From the NCBI GenBank assembly GCA_028753945.1, contig JAPNXP010000012.1, positions 4,362,501 through 4,426,500 of the forward strand: a stretch of DNA of 64,000 nt. Reading direction: 5' to 3'. Source of the DNA: Hexactinellida sp. DTS-2022. Its lineage: Eukaryota; Porifera; Hexactinellida. Below are positions 23,901 through 34,624 of the stretch, one piece after another. The stretch's first letter is position 1. Each line of letters opens with the position of its first letter. The position numbers and the translations under genes were made by a program. The notes beneath the pieces are model-generated. The model did not search any database, was not told where the DNA came from, and was given only the letters and a program-made list of their open reading frames with translations.

Positions 23901-26900
23901 CAGTGTGGGGCAGCTGTAGCCTCCCAGATTCTCCGCAAGGAATGCAATAAGATTTAGTAATCAAATCTATTAACCAAGTATAATGACAACTAACTGATAT
24001 TAAGATCCTCAGAACGTCTACAATTTTAGTAAATTCAAATTTAGTCAAGTTAGCGAAGAAGAGAGTAGAAAATTTCCGGAAATCAAATATGTTATAAATA
24101 TTTGAGCTCAAGATAAAAGAGAGGAAGCCGCTTTTCCCAAAACAAACTTCTGGTATCACGGCGACTTTATACCCACACTCCACTAAAACATGAAATATTG
24201 AATTCAGAAGTGTCTGTGAATAATACTCCCTTAGAGTAGACTGTATCTCTGGAGTGTTTATAAAACAAGTATATTGCAAGCTACACCACTCCATCCCTTT
24301 TATAGATTTCACCATAAAGAACTCAAATTTGCTCTGATAGATCTCATCGGCGATCCCAGATGCAAAACCGCCCCAGAGACTGTCATTAATCATTTCCCCA
24401 CAAAATACACTGAACAGTAGACAAGTGTACGACTGCAGCACGTCCTCTCTCCCTACTGAGCGGACCTTGCTTGCCAGATCTTTGTATAGAGTAAACACTG
24501 CTCGAACCAAAGCGTCTGCAACGATAACTTTGTTCCATTCTGTCTTAGCCTCAGCGATATTAACTAGCCCCTGTCTATCGTGTCTCAGCTCAAACATTGC
24601 GTGACAGTGGAAAGGTAGCTTGATGTCAATGGGGAGAGGGAGGAAGCAAAAGAGATTCGACACGTACTCAGTCTTCACACCTTGGTCTAATAAATCCAAG
24701 TTAAAAGCAACTCCAGCGAATGGTAGCGGCGCTGTGGGGCGGGGGAACTTCTTTAGGATACTAATACAGGGCGCACTTCCCGTGGCGAATGCAACGATCC
24801 AGTTAGAGCTATATCTATTGGTTACAGTGAGTTTGTATTCGCAAGTTGAAGACACAGGGGTTGTATTGAGGCCCTGTAACATTCTTGCCATAAACTGACT
24901 GTTGGACTGAAGAAATGGTTTCACTAAAGGAGCTTTGTTAATCTGACTTCGCTTCACTGAGTGTATAAGTTCTATATCTTCACAGGAATTATCAGAACTA
25001 ATGGCATAAATGCCAAGAGAATCAATGTATTGCATAAAGAATAATAGAGACTCTGCTTCTTGTACGAAGTTTTCTTGAATCTGAATGATAGCCTGTGGAT
25101 CATAAGTTAGGGAAATCTTAGATGTGATATCGCCTGTGCGTATAGGAAGGCGGAATAGAGTCCCATTGAAGGAGGAATGCGAAAAAATATCGCAGCCGAA
25201 CAATCCCTGATATGGTATGAACTGGTCCTGGTACTGGTGAATGTACTTAGCTAACCGTCCCTGACAGAAATCGATCTTGGCTCCTCTCTTGAGGTATTGC
25301 CTATGTGGATCTAGAATGTGCACGTAATTCTTAGACACGAAGCTCGGTACATCGGTGAGATGATACACTGTACAGAACCCGAGCCCGAATTGTCCGATAG
25401 AGGTAGTATCGCGTGCTTTGGTTGCACCCTCTATCTTCATAATGTTATTGAAGTCACTATCGCTGAATGTAGAGTTGTTGTAGAAGAGAATAGCGGGACC
25501 CTGCCACGCCTCCATGGCTGGAGACAACAGAGACTTCTTAGGATGAACCCGCCAATCAAATACTACATTAAGCTCCGTTGCCCTAGCATCATCCGCATTC
25601 TGCAGCATTTCTTTAAGTACGTTAATGGTTCCGTGGTAGCTGTCCAGGATTCCGCGTATTCTGTCTGTAACGGAGATTTGCTGTCCGGTCTCTTCGAACT
25701 GGAATTCACTGGGCGCCGCTACTCTCTCACTGAATGGAGACACATTGAGCCTATACGCTGTATCATTTGATATCTTGTCGTGAACGAAAATAAAATCTTC
25801 TTCTATAACTGAGCGGTTCAGCCAACTTTGATCACAGAATACTAGTTTTTCTTCGTTGGGCTTATACAACTTCAAATCTTTACCGGGAATATACACACTA
25901 TCTGCGCCAATCTGAGGTCCTAAACTAACCACCACATTCAGGATATTAATGACTAAATCTAGTTGTGTTGACGTGAGTTTTTGACCGGTCTTGTATATTT
26001 TCGTTAATATATTTAATAATTGTTTCAAGCTGGGGGATTTATTGATTTTAAGGAATCGAAATAAACAGTCAGACCTGTAATGGAGATCCTGTAGGGAATA
26101 GATATATGGTTTTAAATCAAACGGAGCTGATAAAACAACTCTGTCTAGTGATACGAATGATAGCTCATGGGGGATGAAAATATCAAATACTGGATTCGAG
26201 ATTTTCTCAATATTGTTATCTAAACAAGAATAAATGTGTGAGACCATTTTATGGAAAATAAGATGATTAGATTTCTTAATCTTCTGTCTTGTGAGGAAGT
26301 TCAGCTGCTCTATTACCATCTGAATAGAGATCTGTGTCACGAAACCCATTTCTCTAACCAAATTGCTGTCCAGTAACTCTGTGGACAGAAATAATGTATT
26401 ACGAACACAGCCCACTAAGTATGCGTCTTCAGCACTCGTACAAACTAATACTTCCTGTGGGGTACACAGCTGATTGGTGGTTTTGTATTTTATATTATCT
26501 GGCCATTCAAGAGGTGGAGAGCTATTAGAGGCAACAAATCTCGTTTTGAAGATATACAACAGATTATGCCACGAATTATTATCAAACCTATCATAATAAA
26601 TTGCCAGAAGGTTCAATAAAACGTTAAAAGCGTGGGTCCAGTCCTTACCAAGTTTCAATTTGAGATTATCGAGAGTGCATTCACAAACTTTGTGGCATAG
26701 CTCAAAGGATAGATTGCTATGAGATTTCAAATCAAGATACTTCTTCATAATATCAAAGTAGTCCTCTAAGAGAGCATTAGCGAATAAACCTCTCGGTTGA
26801 TTAGATATAAGTTGCATAAGGATGTGGTCTCTGGGATCAATTAACTGTGAAGGCGGATATAACTTGATATTTCCTATCTGATTACTGTTGCTAGATCTGT

Positions 26901-29900
26901 CTAATATCCATTCTGTATTCTTCAAATAATTACAATCAAATAGTCTAAGATTGTCCAGTATGAAGAACATCAAGCTAGTCCTCATATCAGGATTCTGTTG
27001 AGACCGAAGATAAGGCAGTAAGTGAATTTGAAGAAATCTGTCGTCCGAGAGAGATGGTAAACTGAGTTTCTTGTAAAGTTTTTTTACTGAAGAGTTGAAC
27101 GGAGAGATGAAGTGAGGAGGGTATATACCAGGAGGAATATCTAATGGAGGCATAATTGATTCAGAACTTAGTCTCACCCACTGATCACTGGTATTCAAGA
27201 AAAGTGGGAGCTGATAAATGATACGAGAGTTCTGAGTGGTTATAACAGGAATTAACAATTCAATTAAGTACAGCTTAAGTTCATTTGTTATATGGCGACG
27301 CTCTAGATCTAACGCAAACGAATTCAGCACCGTTTGAGATTCCAAAGCACGAATAAGTCCCTTTGGAATAGGCGGTGATACCAGTTCATTGAATCGTACA
27401 ACAAACTGTTGTCTGAAACAGAGAACACAACCTGACCTCTCAAGCAGTTCCTCGAGAGGCGCTAAGTTGTCATCCTCACTCCTCTCAATATAAACACCAT
27501 TTGACTTGAGTGGGAGCAATGTGATTGCGTCTTCTCCAATAGGATTCTGTGGTAAGATTGGTAACTGAGCTACAGCATTGAGGAGAGATTTGGAGTTTCC
27601 AATGAATTGAAATACGCTAGATATCCAATTGGATGGAGGGTGAGCATGTTTTGAAGGTGTCCACTTAACGGACGTATTCTGTTTAACTGCGAAATGAGAT
27701 GATAAGGATAGAGACATTAATTGAAAGAACAGCTGTGGAGTATCATACAGATTAGTGAGGTCACATAAACTGAGAGAAGTTACCTTACTGGCTATTGATA
27801 AGAGTTTAGAATGAAGCTTAATGGGAATACAAGGATCGACGAATGACCTCTCTAGTCCAGGGAAAATGCCTAACAGAGTAGCAGTATTCGTACTAATATA
27901 AACAGAGTTAGGTCCAGTAGAGAAGATCTGAGGATCGTTGCTGCTGACGATTGGAAGCAGAGGTACTCCCGAAAGGATTTCACTAATTCTCTCGGGCAGT
28001 ACATTATCTGGACACAAAGTGAGAATAACCTCTAACAGAGGAATTGATTTATCTCGGGAGGATAAAAACTCTTTTAGCGAAATCGAACTGGAATGTACTA
28101 CTAGCAACTCTCTAATGAGACCCGGAGTTAAAGTATTTTCTATAATCTTTTTTCTAATCGGAGGAATGTTGAGAATAACTTCGTGAATAGATTCCGGAAT
28201 GTCGATGATAGGTTGATCCAGTGCCCTCATCAATTCAAGACATGTCTGTTCATGGATAAGATATTGTCCAGTTAGACTCGGCAAGAAGATTCCCTCTCGG
28301 ACCGGTATCCACCTCCCTCCCTGCTGCTGCGTGTGCAGCAGGAGATAGCCGTCAGACAGCCTCTGTAGTCCCCCACACAGAGTCGAGTTGAAGGGGGTGT
28401 TGTCCGGTTCAAGAGCACTCCACCGTGACAACAACTGATAATGGTATAATATAGGGGAAGGGTGCTTCAATGCTTTCATAGAAATGAACAAGAATAGCGC
28501 GTAAGAGATAGACCCTAGGCTCTCACACAGAAGTAGGTTCCATCTGGCTCCTATCTCGCTCTCGTTATCGGGAGAGGGCCACGGTAAAGCACGGCGATTA
28601 GAGCTGAGAGAGAAGTAACCATGGAAATGGAATGGGAACTTGGAATGCAGTTGAGTTGGTAGGAAGCAGTATATCTTACCAGAAGCTATATCCAATTCTG
28701 TGCCCGTATCAACAATGAGTGGGGATTTGAATGCTGCGCAGATCGCATCGAATACCTGTGAGGGGTTGTCCTCATTCCACTCGAATTCCCATCTCCCACA
28801 CCTCGACAGCTCCTTCACACCTGTCGCGAGAGCTATCCCAACCCAAGGCAGGTAGTCTGGCTGCTGGTTACAGTAGAACTGCCTTAGGTCTCCATTATTG
28901 GCTCCGAATCCGATTACATTCAGTACCAACCATACCGTCGGTGTCTCATCGGCACAACCCCCGCGGGACATGGTGGGGAACAGACACACGAACACCTTGG
29001 TTCTAACCTTAAACTCCTCGGAGGAAGCAAACGTGACCATATCCCTCCTAAAAAGCCTAACGTTATCTCTATGAGCAGACTGAATCTCTGCTCTGAAGAG
29101 GGAAACTTCTCGCCCCTCTACTCTCTCGTATATTTCGATAGAAAAGACGTTCTTCAGGAATAGCAGAGTTTGCTCAGCCTCTAACATAAGCGGGTTAATT
29201 AATTTCTGTCTCACACTAGTGAAGTTATAGCTACCATCGCTAATCTCAGATTTTATATTTCTCAAAGGAAATCTGATTATAGTTTCGCTATACTCTTCCT
29301 GACCCTCGTACCCGAAGTAGCCCTTGAAGCATGACAGATGTCCGGACAGTTGTGGGTCGCTGGCTAGTGAGGAGAGAGACAACCCCACCCCAGTTTGTCC
29401 TCGGGTTGTTAGCTCCATCAGTGGATGGTTTATGCCCAATCGTTGGCCACTCAGTATTGTAGGGCAGTCTAAAATAGGTAAACTAATTAACTACAGAGAA
29501 AGTGTAGTTATATAAAAATGACAAACCGGTTAAGTGATATACAGACACAAATCCCAGTCCAAATCGCCCTACTTTGAGTGCAGTTTTCTCTTTTATACTC
29601 CTGCCGATTTTCTGAATTCCTTCCCAGTCTTTCGGTCCGAATATTGCGTCATTCCAGGAATATAGCGCTGGTCCCTGGTACCGGGAGAACTCGGGATTGT
29701 ACAAGTTGGTCTGAGGGTGCTGCGTGGAGTCCAGAAGGAATGCAATGCTACCAGCCCCAGCGTCATCTGCGTTCTGGACCAATTCCTGCCATAAACAATA
29801 GTATACACACAGGCATACAAATACCAACTAATGCAAATGGATAGCTAAAACCAAAGTAGTACACTTCCAAATAAAAAACTCTATGCAATGTTATCAGTGG

Positions 29901-30152
29901 CGGCGGGGGGGGGGGCCGAACGTGCGGTCGCCCCCCCCCCCCCCCCCGAAAAATCCCAAAATATCCCAAGGTTTTTATTGAAATTGAAATTATTAATTAA
30001 TATACTAGGGTGTCGAACCCGGTTCTCCAAGACCGCAACATTAATAATTATCAATAAACTAACTTTTAGAATGTTACTACCATCAGGGTATTCCCTTAGA
30101 ATGTGAGTGATTTCTTCCAATAGGGTCCTCTGTTTCGGACCGAAGCTCAAAT
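14923..30152 (-). CDS. Sacsin-like giant protein with four HSP90-type ATPase modules (5' end incomplete)
   Basis: A gene of sacsin type; vertebrate sacsin is a giant co-chaperone with repeated GHKL (HSP90 N-terminal) ATPase regions. Three exons are assembled here: 30152-30064, 29785-29527 and 29468-14923, giving about 4960 residues. The last exon alone encodes about 4850. Each module has an ILKELVQNADDA-type ATP-binding box and a later GxFGLGFxxVYHLT box. The N-boxes fall at the exon 1/2 junction and, in the big exon, near residues 1281 (KEMLQNADDARA), 2274 (KELTQNADDAKA) and 3290 (KELIQNADDSLA), a period of about 1000 residues. All keep the Glu and Asn. No C-terminal DnaJ or HEPN domain and no N-terminal ubiquitin-like domain is visible. 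Exon 1 starts after an AG with no ATG, so an upstream exon is missing. The exact function is unknown. Confidence 0.85.
29469..29526 (-). other. 58-bp intron in the sacsin-like gene
   Basis: On the minus strand the donor is CCG|GTTTGTC and the acceptor CTATTTTAG|ACTGCC. Removing it joins VYHLT in frame to a DCPTILSGQRLG block, as expected for the conserved ATPase G box followed by the sacsin linker. The intron contains an in-frame stop if read through. Confidence 0.75.
29786..30063 (-). other. 278-bp intron in the sacsin-like gene, with a long C/G homopolymer
   Basis: The donor is CTAAAA|GTTAGT and the acceptor TTTATGGCAG|GAATTG on the minus strand. Splicing makes ILK-ELVQNADDAG, restoring the conserved ATPase box. 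The intron contains runs of 10-17 C or G (29905-29947) next to CAGTGGCGGCGG, which resembles a CAG-ended MITE terminus. Confidence 0.75.
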
Positions 30153-30169
30153 CTAAATACAAAGTTAGT

Positions 30170-30430
30170 GTCTATAATGTAATAGTTCGTATATACTACA
30201 TTGCTTCGCTTCGAGATAATAAAGTTACAGTAACTCACCTATTCCAGATGGAGAAGGGAAATTTTCATTATCTATAGGAAACTAATTTAATTAAAAAGAA
30301 ATCGAGCTTTGTACAAAAAAAACAAATAATTAGAACTTGCCTGACTTGGATGCCATTCAGAGAGTTAGACTAACATGATTTCATCACTCAAAATAATTAA
30401 GCATCATATGCTAATAATTTTAGACCGGTT
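30170..30430. other. No recognised feature upstream of sacsin exon 1
   Basis: AT-rich DNA. An upstream first exon with the start codon and any promoter may lie here or further right, but none could be supported. Confidence 0.35.
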
Positions 30431-30439
30431 GTGCATGCA

Positions 30440-30640
30440 GTGCCAGCGGTCCCCCTTTGTCAGATGTCCCCCGGACCAGTGGCCCTAGGGACATATGTCC
30501 CCATGGACCTGTGGACCTAGGATCAGATGTCCCCCCGGAACTGTGGCCCTAGGGACAGAATGTCCCCCTGGACCTGTGGACCTAGGATCAGATGTCCCCC
30601 CCGGAACTGTGGCCCTAGGGTCAGATTTCTACCCTCAGAA
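30440..30640 (+). repeat. GGACC/GTCCCC tandem repeat
   Basis: About three units of about 60 bp containing CCTGTGGACCTAGGATCAGA and GGAACTGTGGCCCTAGGG. A shorter inverted counterpart lies at about 31088-31165 on the other side of the TA-flanked MITE, so the two may be subterminal repeats of one element. Confidence 0.65.
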
Positions 30641-30823
30641 ACCTCACACTAGGGTCCGAGAACACTTAAATTTCACAATGCACATCACTATAGTTTTATA
30701 TTCTATATTAATTGTCGCATATCTTCCCAATATCGATTTCTATTACATTAGTTTAGCAACTATGTTTCCTCCATAAAAAAGCCACGGCGAATGGGCTTAG
30801 AGATGGCGTATTTGATGTTAGTA

Positions 30824-31013
30824 CAGTTCAAACCGGTTTTTTCTAACCATTTCTTTTCAGATAAAAATAGTAAGAAAAAACCGATACGTAGTTAGAAAAA
30901 ACCGATGAAAAATACAGTATAGTTGGAATTTCTTACAAAAGATTGCATTACTAATAGTTAGAATAAACCGATAAGTTAGAATAACCCGAGTTAGAATAAA
31001 CCGGTTTCGACTG
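30824..31013. mobile_element. 190-bp MITE with TA duplication
   Basis: The termini CAGTTCAAACCGGTTTTTTC and, at the other end, AATAAACCGGTTTCGACTG are inverted repeats flanked by TA on both sides (30822-30823 and 31014-31015). Internal GTTAGAATAAACCG/AGTTAGAAAAAACCG copies occur. The TA site suggests the Tc1/mariner/pogo group. Related half-ends lie near 14755-14780. Confidence 0.7.
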
Positions 31014-31301
31014 TAATACATGTAGTAGCAATTCATTAGTTTTCAACATGTATCTGTGTCAGGATATGGGATAATAATATAATTGCTGACGGGGGGGACA
31101 GCTGACACTAGGGCCACAGGTCCGGGAGGACATCTGACCCTAGTGTAATAGGTCCGGGGGAACCCCTGGCACTATGACACCCAGAGGCGTAGCAATAGGC
31201 GGTTCATTGAACCAGGGCCCCGGAGTCTCGGGGGCCCCAAATAAAACCAGCCAACCTATTTGAGTCATATCCCCGTACATTGGCCAAAATCCCTGTACAA
31301 G

Positions 31302-31445
31302 CATGGGCGTAGCCATGGGGGGGCCTGGCCCCCCCAAAATTATACCTGGGCCCCCCAAATTTTCTAAAATAACTTTGAATAAAGATCATAAAATACTAAT
31401 AAAAATAATGGCCCCCCAAAAATTTTATGGTTGGCTACGCCCATG
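31302..31445. mobile_element. 144-bp hAT-like MITE
   Basis: Termini CATGGGCGTAGCCATGGGGG and GGTTGGCTACGCCCATG, with TGTACAAG duplicated on both sides (31294-31301 and 31446-31453). The interior carries GGGGCC-type runs. It is inserted in the larger element 31182-34120 and its termini resemble the host's. Confidence 0.85.
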
Positions 31446-32035
31446 TGTACAAGGTCCCAAAAAATTTTCTCGCTCGCTGCGCTCGCTCGTCCAAAAGATT
31501 ACTATATACAATAACATAGAAAAAATATCACTTAGAAAAGGAAACACATTGAATTATATACTGTACAGGGAATCCCTGTAGGCTAGAATAAATATATAAA
31601 CCATGTGTGCCTTCTTTATGTGGTCAATGCAGAATGCATAGCAGAATATATATAATCACTGTAGTACTAGACATTTTTAGTGTGCTTCTTCCAGTAAAAA
31701 ACGTTATATATAGTAGGGTCCTACTATAGTTTTATACTATAAGTGCACAGTATTGAATTTACCTCTGTCGGACTTCCGGCCGGCCGGCCGTACGCGTTGG
31801 CCTGACTAGACCATTGGGAATGGAGATTTCAAATTTTGATAGAAGATAGAGAATTTCCTGGAGATGTGCACCTCTATATTATATACGATTACTCAATTTC
31901 GTTTTCGTTCGTCAGTTAAATCGAAATTTGTGTTCTAGTCCAGTGACTCTTTAATAATTCGAATTATCAATTGAAAATATAGAGATTGTATTCTCCTAAG
32001 GATGTTATTTCTATTTATCAATTAAAATGAATAGG

Positions 32036-33323
32036 CAGTGGCGGATTAACTGCCTTGGGGCCTGAGGCTAATTGCCTTTGAGGCCCCTCTTATATACTGA
32101 CACATTTTTTGCTGAACAATAAGTTTCTACATAATACCGACGAGCCCTTCGGTCTCGGTCGCTTTGAGACAGATCGTTGCTAGGCACCTCAAGTTAACGC
32201 CCGCGTAGCGGCCGTTGCAGGGTTTCATTTATACTCCCCCTGAAATTATTTTTTGAGAAAAGGACCCCCTAAGATTTACTTCAGACCCTTCTCTTATGAG
32301 GGGGGGGGTTTAATTTACTATAGCGAAATATAAATTACCCCCCCCCCCCACCGCCCTGAGTTAAAAGTCTAGAATCACCACTGGGCCGTTGATTACATAG
32401 TTAGTAATATTTGTCATAGAACTTTTTAGAAATTTAAATTACCCGTCCTTCAAGGTTGATTAGCAATTTCATTAATTTGTTTACCTATTTGTGCAATTGT
32501 TTCAACAACAACAACAAATATTCATATTATAAATTTGTAAATACGAAATTCGTGTTCAGCATACTGTTTACCTATTATACCCGTTGAAAGCCAAACTTCA
32601 AGGTTGATTTTGAATTTTCATTAATTTGATTACCTATTTTTGTAAACAACAACAATAAATATTCATATTAGAATTTGTAAATGGGAAATTCGAAATTAGC
32701 ATTCTTGTTTACCTATTATAAAATGTGTTTAACTATAATAACGTAACATTTGGAGCTGAGTCTCTATCTCAATTATAAATGCGGTTTGTATTCCCCCATC
32801 ACTTTTATACAAATCGGACAAACACACAAACACACAAACTAACACACAACAATCGAGATTTATTAATATAATACCGATTACCTGACCTCATAGGCTCATA
32901 CACGTAAGAAACATATAATTTAACAACTAATGGTGAATAATATTGAATATATTTAATAAGTTAAGGAATCAAATGTTGCTTGCTTGCCAATTCAATGATT
33001 AGGTCATGAAGAAACTACACATTCTACTTCTAGAAACAACCTGAAATTTCTAGAATATGATTTCACAAAAATGAGGAAATTACATTTTTATAAATTAAAA
33101 CAATCTTATCATTATGACTGATTATTTGTAAATATAATTTAAGAAATCCTCATCACCGTTTATTGTACAACGACGCAGTTCATTATCTAACCGGGGGGGC
33201 AGGCAGAATAGTCTAAAATTCTAAATAGTATGGGGTTTTAGACTCATCATATTATTTTGAGGCCCCCCAAATTATGAGGCCTGAGGCTTCAGCCTCATTA
33301 GCCTCAATGATAATCCGCCACTG
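32036..33323. mobile_element. hAT-like element with 8-bp TSD, nested
   Basis: Termini CAGTGGCGGATTAACTGCC and TAATCCGCCACTG extend into imperfect inverted repeats with GGGGCCTGAGGC and GCCTGAGGCTTCAGCCTC. TGAATAGG is duplicated exactly (32028-32035 and 33324-33331). No ORF is present. It holds element E at 32141-32868. Confidence 0.85.
32141..32868. mobile_element. Element E, complete copy with 10-bp TSD and no TIR
   Basis: ATAATACCGA flanks both sides (32131-32140 and 32869-32878). One end is the GC-hairpin head starting CGAGCCCTTCGGTCTCGG. The other is AT-rich, ending CAATCGAGATTTATTAAT after an ACACACAAAC tract. Two tandem units with GTTTACCTAT and CAACAACAA lie between them. With no TIRs, no ORF and a long duplication, it resembles a retroposed non-autonomous element (SINE-like) or a terminally degenerate Mutator-like MITE. 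The class is unresolved. Confidence 0.65.
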
Positions 33324-33450
33324 TGAATAGGTCGCTAACCAACTCTAGGTTTTATTAACGATTATGTACAAAAATCAGCCATCTTCTCCATATTGTAATT
33401 ACTCTATAGTATTACTGGATACTATAGTCTATAGAACAATTACATAAGCC

Positions 33451-33930
33451 CAGGGCCGGCGGAAGAGGGGCGGTTGGGGCGGCCTGGGCCGCCCCACTTT
33501 TTCTGTGATTTTGTGGTACATACCTGAAACAAGGAATTATCTAGGAGCGCGAGACGCTCCTTTTGGAGCATGATTTTTGGAAAATTTCAATTTAGGAGCG
33601 CGCAAATTTGGAATCTTTTCCTATACCTTAAGGCCCCTCTCTGAACATTTCATAAATTGAGATTAGAGTGTTTTTGTAAAGTATACAATAAGTAGTAAGC
33701 TACACTGAAAATTTCAACTCAATCGGGACTATACTTTTAATGTAATAACCTTTTGAAGATTCCTACGTCATTTGTCACCATGGAGGTCCATTCTTCAAAC
33801 TAGTTTTTTAAGGGATTTGAAGCATCCTATATACATGCAATAACCTTTTAACTCGCTATGTAGAATGTTTCCATGTAAATCTCGGTAATAGACTTAAATT
33901 TAGCACTTTGACTCTTCTGGGATTCTCACA
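33451..33930. repeat. Truncated CAGGGCCGGCGG-ended repeat and block shared with 41730-42200
   Basis: It starts like a MITE (CAGGGCCGGCGGAAG) but no matching right end was found before 34120. Positions 33522-33640 match 41733-41850 in the same orientation (GGAGCGCGAGACGCTCC), whereas 33650-33910 match 41930-42200 in reverse complement. The repeat is therefore itself rearranged. Confidence 0.5.
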
Positions 33931-34139
33931 TGAGGGTGACGAAGCAAAAAAATTGACCCATAATCGTTTTATTTGCCCACTTTATATATACAGGTAAACC
34001 TCCGAGTAGCGGCAACCTCCGAGAAGCGGCACAAAATCATTCTCAAAAATTCCTGTACCAATAGAATAAATGGGGGGGGGGGGCACATACCGGGCCCCCG
34101 AAACCTTAGCTACGCCACTGATGACACCGGGTTTTAGTA

Positions 34140-34205
34140 ACCACCGAGAACATCCATGGTACTGTCACGGAAATTTTGGTTCCCCTTGGAAAATTGGTCC
34201 GGGGG
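34140..34205. repeat. GGTCC array fragment, left of the Ginger element
   Basis: AAATTTTGGTTCCCCTTGG and AATTGGTCCGGGGG belong to the same array that resumes at 38046. The Ginger element interrupts it. Confidence 0.55.
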
Positions 34206-34385
34206 TGTTTTGACAAAAACTGTCCCCCCTACAAAACTTGTCCGGGGGGACACTTTTTGACAAATATCCATGGTCAATGTCAAAAACTGTCCCCCCTACA
34301 AAATCTGTCCCCCCTCTATTTTTATTGATTAGTCATATCGTGAAGTTTAAGGTTTCTATTTGCGATCGAAATGTTTTGGTAAATG
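34206..34385. repeat. Ginger left TIR
   Basis: Nearly identical to the reverse complement of 37866-38045. It contains two ACTGTCCCCCCTACAAAA motifs in tandem, plausible transposase-binding repeats. Confidence 0.8.
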
Positions 34386-34624
34386 TAATCATTACGCAAG
34401 CTATTGCGCGAGTTTTGGTTAAGCAGTTATTTGCACGAGTTATTGCGCGAGTTATTGCGCAAGTTGTTATGCGTAGGTTGTCTTCCAATAAGTTATGTTA
34501 TTGTAGTTTGTCTAAGTAGGAGTACTATTTTTAATTACATAGTTAAAGTTGGCAGCTGCAAATTTATTCTAATCTAAACACTAACTCGAATTACCGTACT
34601 TCTAAGTTCTAACGCTACAATATT

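Larger units (their letters stand above)
31182..34120. mobile_element. hAT-like element, 2.9 kb, containing nested elements
   Basis: The left end CAGAGGCGTAGCAATAGG and right end CTTAGCTACGCCACTG are matching inverted termini rich in GGGGGCCC. ATGACACC is duplicated exactly (31174-31181 and 34121-34128), the 8 bp expected for hAT. It contains the MITE 31302-31445, the hAT-like element 32036-33323 and, inside that, element E at 32141-32868. No transposase ORF remains. Confidence 0.8.

Noticed and set aside
30495..30776. Pro/Gly-rich ORF in the GGACC repeat
   Set aside because: Repeat-driven translation with no conserved domain.
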